Origin: Bacteriovoracaceae bacterium UBA4097
GTDB taxonomy: Bacteria; Bdellovibrionota; Bacteriovoracia; Bacteriovoracales; Bacteriovoracaceae
Direction of reading: 5' to 3'
Length of the DNA: 24,673 bases
NCBI GenBank assembly: GCA_002381765.1
Contig: DFXX01000032.1
Location: 66,749 to 91,421, forward strand
The notes beneath the pieces were generated by a model. That model did not search any database and had not been told where the DNA came from. It saw only the letters and a list, made by a program, of their open reading frames with translations. The translations under genes were made by a program, and so were the position numbers. Position 1 is the stretch's first letter. Every line of letters begins with the position of its first letter. Positions 1-6,500 of the stretch are shown here, one piece after another.

Positions 1-277
1 AACTTGAAACTCATACTTCCTCCATGAATTTAGTACTCACACAATGTAATTAGCTGTTTAGTTTTCATACTTTTTACTAAAAAGACTTAAACCGCTCAGT
101 CTAAACTGTTAAAATTACAATCAAAGCTACTGATGCACCTTATTGACTTAAACAATCTGTTTTAATTATTACCACTGTTCTAAAAGCTAAAGCTTTTTAA
201 AGAATTCTAAATATATTCTAAATCCTAGCTGTAGAAGTCCGATATGACTCTTGAAGTAATTTAAAAGGACTCGCTAC
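1..277. other. AT-rich non-coding region upstream of the chemoreceptor
   Basis: I see no convincing coding region here on either strand. The stretch is strongly AT-rich. It has a short imperfect inverted repeat around 182-200 (AAAGCT-AA-AGCTTT core) of unknown meaning. Towards its right end are the sigma-28-like promoter and the ribosome-binding site of the chemoreceptor gene. The gene to the left of the window is not visible. Confidence 0.6.
219..245 (+). promoter_or_regulatory. Sigma-28 (FliA)-like promoter of the chemoreceptor gene
   Basis: TAAA at 219-222 is followed after exactly 15 nt by TCCGATAT at 238-245. The enterobacterial sigma-28 consensus is TAAAGTTT-N11-GCCGATAA, that is TAAA-N15-GCCGATAA. 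The -10 matches at six of eight positions, including the CCGATA core, and the spacing is exact. It lies 32 nt before the ATG of a methyl-accepting chemotaxis gene, the class of gene expected under FliA control. The GTTT part of the -35 is not conserved. Confidence 0.68.
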
Positions 278-2452
278 ATGAAATTAAAAACGAAGATCAT
301 CCTTCTCTGCCTGGTGTCTTTATTAGGCTATAGCTTGGTAGCAGTTTATCAGTTTAGTAGCTCCCAGACGGGTCAGAAAAAAGAGATCCGCCAAGGCTTC
401 TCTCAATACGGAAAAATTCTTGAGTCATCTACCTCACAAGTTTTTTATAACCTTTATCACAACCCTCAGGCCTTTACTCGTAACTCTGCCTTTACCGAGA
501 AGAGGGCCAATGATGTCTCCTATGTGCTAAATGAGTTGGTGAATCTTTATCAGATTTACGATGCGCTTATTTTTATCGATGCTCAAGGGAACTTTATCGC
601 CGCCAATGATATTGGACCAGATGGAAAGAAGCTTAATATCTCTCATCTGAAGACTATCGACTGGAAGCAGTCGGAGTGGTTTAAGGATGCCAGCACCGGA
701 AAATTCACCGAGGACATGAATAAGAAAATCTTTGGTACGCGAGTAGGAAAATTTGAAATCGATCCAAATATTCAGAAAATGTATGGAGAGGAAAGATTCG
801 GTCAACATTACACCACTATCGTAGATGATGGGTTCGGTGGAGTGTTAGGCGTACTCACTACCTTCGCTGGAGCTCGTTGGATCCAAAATGAAGTGGCCTC
901 TCTTGAAACGTCTCTAGCTGATGGTGGAAAGACTGGTGTCTCCATCAATGTTCTTAGTGGTGATGATACAGTTATTGCTGCCAATGAAACTGCCATGAAA
1001 GATTCAAACACCTTTGGCAAAGGTATCGCTGAAACAACTTTTAAGCATAATTGGTATGAAAGCTATCCTGGTATGAAGGAGAAACTCTCTAAGCATGATC
1101 CCGCTGACTTCTCAGGAGATGAGCCGCTTTGGGCCTTCTCGAAAATATCTAATCGCCGTTTCATTGATGATCTGGGCTGGAAGATTGCCCTTACTATGGA
1201 ATCTGATACGGCATTTGCCAACATTACTTCTTCCGCTCGTTTATTCTACCTCAGTCTTCTTTTTGGTCTTCTTTTGACCAGTGCTGTCGCCGTCTGGGTA
1301 GGACATGGTCTATCAACCAGGATTAAGGGTATTGCTGAGGCCGTATTCCAGGATTCAAATGCTGTGTTTTCTGCCAGTGAAGATCTCGCGATAAATTCGA
1401 CTCAACTCTCCACTGCTTCAACTGAACAAGCAGCTAGCCTTCAGGAAACTGCAGCATCACTGGATGAAATCAATGCCATGGTTATGCAAAACACAGAGTC
1501 TTGTGTGCTTTCCAAGGCCAAGTCTCAAGAAAGTAAGACCACTGCTGAATATGGACAGGAGTCGGTTCGTAGAATGTCTACAGCAATGGAGCAGATCAGT
1601 GCCCAGAACTCGCAAATTGTGAGCGAGATGGAAACCAATAATAAAGAAATCCGTGAAGTGATTAAGGTCATCGCAGAAATCGAAGAGAAGACCCGAGTCA
1701 TTAACGATATCGTGTTCCAAACCAAACTCCTCTCTTTTAATGCTTCGGTAGAGGCCGCCCGCGCTGGTGAACATGGTAAGGGCTTCTCGGTTGTCGCCGA
1801 GGAAGTGGGAAACCTGGCCGAAATGAGTGGAAAGGCAGCAAAAGAGATCTCTGATCTTCTTTCCTCCAGCTTAAAAAATGTAGAGGCCATCATCAATACT
1901 TCTACCTCAAAAGTAGAGCGGCTTATAAACGATGGTAAATCACGCATTGAGGAAGGTATCCGGACCGTTAAAGAAAGTGAAACTTCCCTGATAAAAATTC
2001 TTGAAAACGTTTCTAGTGTTAATGAAATGATGGAAGGAATTGCAGCGGCTTCTCAAGAACAGAATCTGGGCCTTCAGGAAATTTCCAAGGCCATGGGTCA
2101 ATTGGATGCTGTTACTCAGAGTAACTCAGTCATTTCAGTTAAGACCTCAAACGCCACTGTTAAATTAAATGATCAAGCTGGTTCATTAAAAAGTGCAGCA
2201 GCTTCACTCTTGCAACTCGTAGAAGGTGCCAAGAGTAACCATTCCCCTGCCGCTCCTACTGCTGCTGTTAGCTCTACTCCCGCTAAGGCCAAGGTAGGGA
2301 AAAAGGATCATTTTAAAGAGCAGGAGAACGTCATAACCTTTAAAGCAAAGCCCGAAAAGGCCCATAGTCCAAAACCTAAGACTTCAGAGAAAAAAGTGGT
2401 GGGTATTACGACAGCACCCTTGGCCGATGACGATCGTTTTGAAGATGTCTGA
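278..2452 (+). CDS. Methyl-accepting chemotaxis protein, HAMP-less, large periplasmic sensor
   Basis: This 724-residue transmembrane chemoreceptor has TM1 at about residues 7-25, a periplasmic sensor of roughly 295 residues (probably a Cache-type domain), and TM2 at about 322-342. A long cytoplasmic helical hairpin follows. I see no normal HAMP domain: TM2 runs through about 40 residues into the first methylation-type helix (STEQAASLQETAASLDEI). The signalling tip around residues 466-525 is clear (NASVEAARAGEHGKGF), and such tips contact CheA and CheW. Some near-invariant tip positions differ: QTK for QTN, LSF for LAL, and EVG for EVR (Gly511). A Pro/Ala/Lys-rich tail ends in DDRFEDV, perhaps a degenerate CheR/CheB tether. 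The ATG follows AAAAGGA at 263-269, and a sigma-28-like promoter lies upstream. The ligand cannot be read from the sequence. Confidence 0.95.
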   Translation: MKLKTKIILLCLVSLLGYSLVAVYQFSSSQTGQKKEIRQGFSQYGKILESSTSQVFYNLYHNPQAFTRNSAFTEKRANDVSYVLNELVNLYQIYDALIFIDAQGNFIAANDIGPDGKKLNISHLKTIDWKQSEWFKDASTGKFTEDMNKKIFGTRVGKFEIDPNIQKMYGEERFGQHYTTIVDDGFGGVLGVLTTFAGARWIQNEVASLETSLADGGKTGVSINVLSGDDTVIAANETAMKDSNTFGKGIAETTFKHNWYESYPGMKEKLSKHDPADFSGDEPLWAFSKISNRRFIDDLGWKIALTMESDTAFANITSSARLFYLSLLFGLLLTSAVAVWVGHGLSTRIKGIAEAVFQDSNAVFSASEDLAINSTQLSTASTEQAASLQETAASLDEINAMVMQNTESCVLSKAKSQESKTTAEYGQESVRRMSTAMEQISAQNSQIVSEMETNNKEIREVIKVIAEIEEKTRVINDIVFQTKLLSFNASVEAARAGEHGKGFSVVAEEVGNLAEMSGKAAKEISDLLSSSLKNVEAIINTSTSKVERLINDGKSRIEEGIRTVKESETSLIKILENVSSVNEMMEGIAAASQEQNLGLQEISKAMGQLDAVTQSNSVISVKTSNATVKLNDQAGSLKSAAASLLQLVEGAKSNHSPAAPTAAVSSTPAKAKVGKKDHFKEQENVITFKAKPEKAHSPKPKTSEKKVVGITTAPLADDDRFEDV

Positions 2453-2497
2453 TGAAAGTCATGTTTTATGGGTGAGTTGAGTCAGATTCAAAATACT

Positions 2498-2522
2498 CAT
2501 GGGTGGATAACATCTACCCATG
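2498..2522 (+). repeat. Inverted repeat spanning the start codon of the 2520 gene
   Basis: CATGGGT at 2498-2504 is matched exactly by ACCCATG at 2516-2522. The arms extend inward to ten bases with one mismatch (CATGGGTGGA against TCTACCCATG, loop TAACA). The right arm contains the start codon. If the mRNA began upstream, this hairpin would bury the initiation site. If transcription starts at the ATG itself, as the -10 position suggests, the repeat would act only as DNA. No T-tract follows, so a terminator is unlikely. Confidence 0.6.
2508..2513 (+). promoter_or_regulatory. Putative -10 element of a leaderless transcript (TAACAT)
   Basis: TAACAT lies exactly 6 nt before the ATG at 2520, which places a normal transcription start on the start codon. 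There is no Shine-Dalgarno at a usable distance; the only G-rich run ends 13 nt upstream. The same GATAACATC string sits at the same distance before the ATG at 8446. A TGA-N6-TCA dyad at 2473-2484 is centred 41.5 bases upstream of the ATG, which could be an activator site. Confidence 0.5.
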
Positions 2523-3131
2523 AATGCTTTTAAAACGATTTTTTTCATCCTTATCCTTCTTCTCCCCCTCAAACTCATGGCCAGCTCAGCCCAAGATCTT
2601 CCTCAAGAAGTCAAAGTCATGGCCAAGATTAACTCCTTTAGACAGGGCAATCTGACTTTGCACAAAGGGGCAGACACCCTTAGGCAACCCATTAGATTTG
2701 CCAATCCTGAAGTGGAGAAAGTCATTCAAAAGCTCGCTCCGGATGAAGAAGTGATTTTATCGGGAAGGTTGATCTATGAGAAACAAGGGCAGGCCGATTC
2801 CTTTCAAATCCGAACCATCTTTGTCATCCATGAGGCCAGAGCAATCTCTTTGAAAAAATTAGGAAATATGGAGAATTTTGTCATCGCCGAGCGACCCGTA
2901 ACCTTTGATCTCTCCCCTAAGGCCTATGCCCCGGGAAGTATTCCGGCCTCTCCTGAAGTGGTAGGATCGATAACCATTACCGCTTCTATTCTCCTGCTCA
3001 AGGCACTAACTACAAAAAGCAGTGATCCCGGCCTTAAAAACGATCTCAATACAGGTCTTATCTTTTCCGCAGGGGCCCTCGCTACTGGAACTTTTATAAT
3101 GGAGCAGCTAAAAAGTCGGCCGAAACCTTAG
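2520..3131 (+). CDS. Secreted or membrane-anchored protein of unknown function
   Basis: This gene encodes 203 residues that I do not recognise. The N-terminus is a Sec signal peptide: a Lys at position 5, then a hydrophobic core FFILILLLPLKLM, with likely cleavage near MAS-SA. The mature part (about 25-135) reads as a small beta-rich exported domain. The C-terminal 60 residues hold two hydrophobic stretches (about VVGSITITASILLLKAL and LIFSAGALATGTFIM) separated by a Lys/Asp-rich turn, so the product may be held in a membrane by a C-terminal hairpin. The next in-frame ATG would delete the signal peptide, so the first ATG is preferred. No ribosome-binding site is visible; a -10-like TAACAT 6 nt upstream suggests a leaderless mRNA. 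It is separated from the downstream regulator gene by a strong dyad. Confidence 0.75.
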   Translation: MNAFKTIFFILILLLPLKLMASSAQDLPQEVKVMAKINSFRQGNLTLHKGADTLRQPIRFANPEVEKVIQKLAPDEEVILSGRLIYEKQGQADSFQIRTIFVIHEARAISLKKLGNMENFVIAERPVTFDLSPKAYAPGSIPASPEVVGSITITASILLLKALTTKSSDPGLKNDLNTGLIFSAGALATGTFIMEQLKSRPKP

Positions 3132-3177
3132 TCTTAAGGGGACTTCCCTATTTCATCAAAATTTTTGGGCTTTTCTA

Positions 3178-3223
3178 AAAACCTGATGAATATCAGGTTT
3201 TAGCTATTCCTTTATGCTATAAT
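3178..3223 (+). promoter_or_regulatory. FNR-type box and extended -10 promoter of the regulator gene
   Basis: A perfect dyad has ten-base arms at 3178-3187 and 3192-3201 around the spacer GAAT. Its core CTGAT-GAAT-ATCAG (3183-3196) matches the FNR consensus TTGAT-N4-ATCAA except at the outermost bases. TGCTATAAT at 3215-3223 is an extended -10 with a perfect TATAAT, giving a start near 3230. The box centre is then at about -41, the class II activator position. The dyad, with A-rich and T-rich flanks, might also act as a weak terminator for the gene ending at 3131. Confidence 0.72.
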
Positions 3224-3254
3224 TCTGGCAAATGAATGAGTTAAGGAGTCTAGC

Positions 3255-3965
3255 TTGCCACACCAAAAGAGTATCGAATGCGAAAATTGTGCCTCTAAAA
3301 GTAAAGGCATATTTTGTGAATTAGAAAAAGTCGCTTTAGCAGATGTGAGCCATAATAAGGTCATGAACACTTATAAAAAAGGTCATACCATTTTTTATCA
3401 AGGTAATCCTCCCTTTGGTCTTTACTGTGTTAACAGCGGAAAAATCAAAATCTCCAAGATTGGCAATGATGGTAAAGAATCTATCATTCGTATTGCCCAT
3501 GCTGGCGATGTTCTGGGCCACCGTAGTCTGTTTAGCAATGAAAACTACACTGCAACTGCAACTATTATTGAAGACGCTACCATTTGCTTCATCGATAAGA
3601 AATACATCTATAAATCTATTCAAGATCAGCCTTCGATAGCACTTAACCTTATTCAAAAATTAAGCCGTGAAATGGGTGCTGCTGAATCCATGAGTGCCTC
3701 TATGTCTCAAAAAAATGTAAGAGAAAGATTGGCCGAACTTTTCCTGATGTTAAAAAGAACTTACGGCATCGAAGAAAAGGGACGAACCAAGCTCGACATT
3801 AAGCTAACCCGGGAAGAGATTGCTTCCATGATCGGTACTGCCAATGAGACAGTTATTCGATTTATCTCCGAATTTAAAGAAGAGGGCCTAATCGAACAAG
3901 AAGGTAAGACGATCTTCATTTTGGACGAGGCCAAACTTTTAGAGTTTGCCAATCTAAACTATTAA
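3255..3965 (+). CDS. FNR-type transcriptional regulator, probable [4Fe-4S] oxygen sensor
   Basis: This is a Crp/Fnr-family DNA-binding regulator of 236 residues. It starts at TTG; AAGGAG at 3243-3248 is 6 nt upstream, and this start keeps the N-terminal cysteines. Cys9, Cys12 and Cys21 plus Cys111 form an FNR-like cluster set. The spacings 9-12, 9-111 and 111-198 equal E. coli FNR 20-23, 20-122 and 122-209, so three cysteines align without gaps. Only the third differs (C-x2-C-x8-C instead of x5). A cNMP-fold beta-roll (about 35-115) and a dimer helix are followed by a winged helix-turn-helix (about 180-225) with recognition residues ETVIR. Glu198 and Arg202 match FNR Glu209 and Arg213, but Ile201 replaces Ser212. 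An FNR-like box at its own promoter suggests autoregulation. The role is inferred as low-oxygen control. Confidence 0.88.
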   Translation: MPHQKSIECENCASKSKGIFCELEKVALADVSHNKVMNTYKKGHTIFYQGNPPFGLYCVNSGKIKISKIGNDGKESIIRIAHAGDVLGHRSLFSNENYTATATIIEDATICFIDKKYIYKSIQDQPSIALNLIQKLSREMGAAESMSASMSQKNVRERLAELFLMLKRTYGIEEKGRTKLDIKLTREEIASMIGTANETVIRFISEFKEEGLIEQEGKTIFILDEAKLLEFANLNY

Positions 3966-3972
3966 CTCTTTC

Positions 3973-4014
3973 CTGATCTAGAACATGTTTTAGGAACTAA
4001 AACTCCTTTATTAT
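3973..4014 (+). promoter_or_regulatory. Putative leaderless promoter with degenerate FNR-like box
   Basis: TATTAT at 4009-4014 lies exactly 6 nt before the ATG at 4021, and no Shine-Dalgarno is present. CTGAT-CTAG-AACAT at 3973-3986 resembles the FNR-like box upstream of the neighbouring regulator: one half-site is perfect and the other has AACA for ATCA. Its centre is 41.5 bases before the ATG, the class II activator distance if transcription starts on the ATG. The geometry is striking but the right half-site is weak. Confidence 0.45.
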
Positions 4015-4020
4015 GTTGGT

Positions 4021-4368
4021 ATGAAAAAGTTAATAAAGCGCCTGACGTCCAAAGAAATAGAATTTTTAAAAGATCGTTATGAGTCCCTAAGATTTAATAA
4101 CGAGTTTGATCTCATCTATGAGTCACAAATCCCCAATACGGGAGTTGTCCTAATAGAAGGATCAATGACACTTCTTAAAAGAAAGAAGGTAAAAGAAACC
4201 GTTCCCGCAGGTTCAATGATTGGAGTCCAAGAGCTGGTTAATAATGAACCGCTCCCCATGGGTTGCAAAGTTATGGAAAACTCCGAGCTCATAATCTTAC
4301 AAAAATCCGAAATTTTAGAAGCTTTAGATGATAAAGAAAATGAGCTTTATGCTATTATCAGAAAATAG
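4021..4368 (+). CDS. Stand-alone cyclic-nucleotide-binding-fold protein without HTH
   Basis: The 115-residue product resembles only the N-terminal beta-roll of Crp/Fnr proteins. It has a helical start (residues 1-25), then alternating short strands with the typical pattern TGVVLIEGSMTLLKRKK, PAGSMIGVQELV and a closing NSELIILQKSEILEAL helix. No DNA-binding domain follows; the gene simply stops, with no visible frameshifted remnant in the 35 nt before the next gene. I do not see the phosphate-binding cassette arginine/serine pair of true cAMP binders. It could modulate the adjacent FNR-type regulator, for example as a partner or decoy, but that is a guess from proximity. No ribosome-binding site is visible; a TATTAT -10 lies 6 nt before the ATG. 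Confidence 0.7.
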   Translation: MKKLIKRLTSKEIEFLKDRYESLRFNNEFDLIYESQIPNTGVVLIEGSMTLLKRKKVKETVPAGSMIGVQELVNNEPLPMGCKVMENSELIILQKSEILEALDDKENELYAIIRK

Positions 4369-4403
4369 CTATCATTGCTTTTAAGAATAAAGGATTATTC
4401 AAT

Positions 4404-5543
4404 ATGAAAAAGGCTCCTGTCCTTTTAATTTCACTCACCATTTCTGTTATTGCTTTGGCGAGTAGCACTATTACCCCCATGAATAAGGCCTTCAACTCTC
4501 TAGGAGAACTTCTCCCCTATTTAACAGACGAGAGTAAATTCAAAGATAAGAAAAATGAAGAAACTATCCTCCAACATATAAAAGAAATTGATCAGGCCTT
4601 CAAGGTTGCAAAACATGGAGAGCTATTAAAAAAAGATATATTTGCTCCTTCTTTGGCACTCATCAGAGATAATATCTCAAACTCTCGAGAAGCTTTTTTA
4701 AACGGGAAAAAAGATTATGCTCACTGGAGGATGAAAGAGATCACTAATCAATGTCTTGATTGCCACACCAGACTTCCTTCCACTCATCCATCCAGCTTTC
4801 AAGAAGGATTTCAGTTTATTGACTCAAAGAAAATACCCGATGCTTTCAACCTGGGTATTACGTACTTAATTGTGAGACAGTATCCAGAGGCCAAGACCGC
4901 TTTTACTCGAAAAATTGATGAGAGCTTTCTGAAATCCGATATTAAAGAAGTCATGCCCTCTCTCAAACAGCTCTTAATGATTCACACCAAGATCATGAAA
5001 GAGCCGGAACAGATGCTGACTTTAATTACTCATTATGAAACTAAGAAAGGTTTCACTCAAGCCGATAGGGAGCTATTTAAGTCCTGGAAAGAGCGGCTAG
5101 CTGTCTGGAAAGAAAATCCGGCCACCAAGAACCCGCTAGATACTGAAAGCGAAACAAGTGAATTCGTAGTCAAATCCGTTAAGCCCCTATTTTCCAAAGA
5201 TGATTTATACTTAGGCAAGTTTGATGTCGACCTCCTGATGGTTTCAGGATTGTTATCAAACTATCTCTTTGAAAATCCCGAATCAAAACTCGCTCCAGAA
5301 GTTCTTTATTGGATTGGGCTCTCCGAAAAATATTTAAGACGAGAGGAATTCTTTGGAACAGGAGATCTTCTGCTTAAAGAATGTGTTAGACGTTATTCCT
5401 TGTCGCCCGTGGCCAAGAAGTGTTATCAGGAATACAAAGATAGTATGGAGTTTGAATTCACCGGCTCTCGAGGAACTCAGATTCCAGTTGAAGTAAAAAA
5501 AGAACTTGAAGAGCTAGAGAAGCTTCTCAATAAAAGGAAATAA
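4404..5543 (+). CDS. Periplasmic monohaem cytochrome c'-like protein with helical-repeat C-terminus
   Basis: This is a 379-residue exported protein. The Sec signal peptide (about 1-20) is followed by a helical region of about 95 residues ending in a single haem-binding motif, CLDCH at 117-121. A helical bundle with CxxCH at its C-terminal end is the layout of cytochrome c', so I infer that fold for residues 25-125. The remaining 250 residues are helical and look TPR-like (for example APEVLYWIGLSEKYLRREEFFGTGDLLLKECVRRY in pieces around 300-345), suggesting a protein-protein interaction platform. AAAGGA at 4389-4394 precedes the ATG by 9 nt. It sits 35 nt after the cNMP-fold gene and 36 nt before an outer-membrane barrel gene. 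No distal haem ligand can be assigned with confidence, and whether it carries electrons or binds NO or CO is unknown. Confidence 0.75.
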   Translation: MKKAPVLLISLTISVIALASSTITPMNKAFNSLGELLPYLTDESKFKDKKNEETILQHIKEIDQAFKVAKHGELLKKDIFAPSLALIRDNISNSREAFLNGKKDYAHWRMKEITNQCLDCHTRLPSTHPSSFQEGFQFIDSKKIPDAFNLGITYLIVRQYPEAKTAFTRKIDESFLKSDIKEVMPSLKQLLMIHTKIMKEPEQMLTLITHYETKKGFTQADRELFKSWKERLAVWKENPATKNPLDTESETSEFVVKSVKPLFSKDDLYLGKFDVDLLMVSGLLSNYLFENPESKLAPEVLYWIGLSEKYLRREEFFGTGDLLLKECVRRYSLSPVAKKCYQEYKDSMEFEFTGSRGTQIPVEVKKELEELEKLLNKRK

Positions 5544-5567
5544 CTTAACAAGGTTGCTTGATTCACG

Positions 5568-5573
5568 TAGTCT
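5568..5573 (+). promoter_or_regulatory. Putative -10 element of a leaderless transcript (TAGTCT)
   Basis: TAGTCT lies exactly 6 nt before the ATG at 5580, the same spacing as at 2520, 4021 and 8446. The six bases between are CCCCTC, so there is no Shine-Dalgarno. On its own this hexamer would be weak; the support comes from the repeated geometry at the other genes lacking a ribosome-binding site. Confidence 0.38.
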
Positions 5574-5579
5574 CCCCTC

Positions 5580-6500
5580 ATGGGAAAGCTTCCTCTGTGC
5601 TGCGCAGCCTTAATATTCTCTCACCTACTTTATGCTCAAACAGATGCAGAACTTGAAAGAATTAACTTCTTTCCAAAGACTGATCGATACGCTGTTCTCG
5701 ATTACCAATATCAGTATTACTCCATTGATACTCCAACAAATAACACCATGGTTAAAGGGGAAAGAAACCTATCTCATCTCTATGCCCTCACCTTTGCTCA
5801 AAAGTTTCGCAAAAAATACTTCCTTGGATTAAATACCTTTTGGGAGACTGTAAGGGAGAAAGGACTTCACTATGGACTGCCTTCAAGAGAAAGCAATGTA
5901 AGCAGAGGCATAAGAGAGCCAGAAGTTTTTCTACGATGGAGATTAAGGCCTCAGACAGAAGAAATTGGATTATTTGATCTTGTCTTAAACTACGCCCATT
6001 CTATGGGACCCAGGAAAATCGGAGATCATGAGTCCAACCGACTAAATGGTCAGTCCAAGTACGAGATTGCTCTTCATCATGGAAAGTATGAAGGAGAATG
6101 GGAATACAGAACCAGCATGAGATTTATTTACTTTAATGAGGGCCTTATAGAAAATACCGTCAATGACAAGACGTATGACTTACTTCCCAATCGACATTTT
6201 ATATTCAATTTTCAAGTTCAGAATCAAGTTATGAACAATATGTTTATAAATGGTAGTATTGGATTTCGGTATCGGGGAACTCAAGTTATAGAGGGCCGAG
6301 ATGATGTGGAACTGGATATTCAATCAGGTACAGGCAGTATCTTCCGCTTAGGAATGAAGACTTACTTCACCAATCAGCTCTTAGGAGATTTAAGTTATAG
6401 CTATTCAAAGAATGATTATTTTGTAAAAGGATCGCCTTCTAATCTAGAAGGTCAAGAGAAGACTCAGTCCCTTACCTTCGGTTTAATTTACGGTTTTTAA
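5580..6500 (+). CDS. Outer-membrane beta-barrel protein of unknown function
   Basis: The 306-residue product has a Sec signal peptide (cleavage probably after LLYA, near residue 19). The rest is a mature chain of alternating polar/aromatic strands ending in a C-terminal phenylalanine after LTFGLIYGF, the classic outer-membrane barrel insertion signature. Strand density suggests roughly 12-14 strands. No specific family is recognised. It follows the cytochrome c'-like gene by 36 nt, so a functional link such as an outer-membrane conduit or anchor is possible but unproven. There is no visible ribosome-binding site. It ends tail-to-tail with the minus-strand barrel gene: the two stop codons overlap in a shared TTAA at 6497-6500, with no terminator between them. 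Confidence 0.78.
   Translation: MGKLPLCCAALIFSHLLYAQTDAELERINFFPKTDRYAVLDYQYQYYSIDTPTNNTMVKGERNLSHLYALTFAQKFRKKYFLGLNTFWETVREKGLHYGLPSRESNVSRGIREPEVFLRWRLRPQTEEIGLFDLVLNYAHSMGPRKIGDHESNRLNGQSKYEIALHHGKYEGEWEYRTSMRFIYFNEGLIENTVNDKTYDLLPNRHFIFNFQVQNQVMNNMFINGSIGFRYRGTQVIEGRDDVELDIQSGTGSIFRLGMKTYFTNQLLGDLSYSYSKNDYFVKGSPSNLEGQEKTQSLTFGLIYGF

Noticed and set aside
1457..1947. Two long minus-strand open frames within the chemoreceptor gene
   Set aside because: They are antisense shadows of the highly conserved signalling domain; no RBS or recognisable protein.
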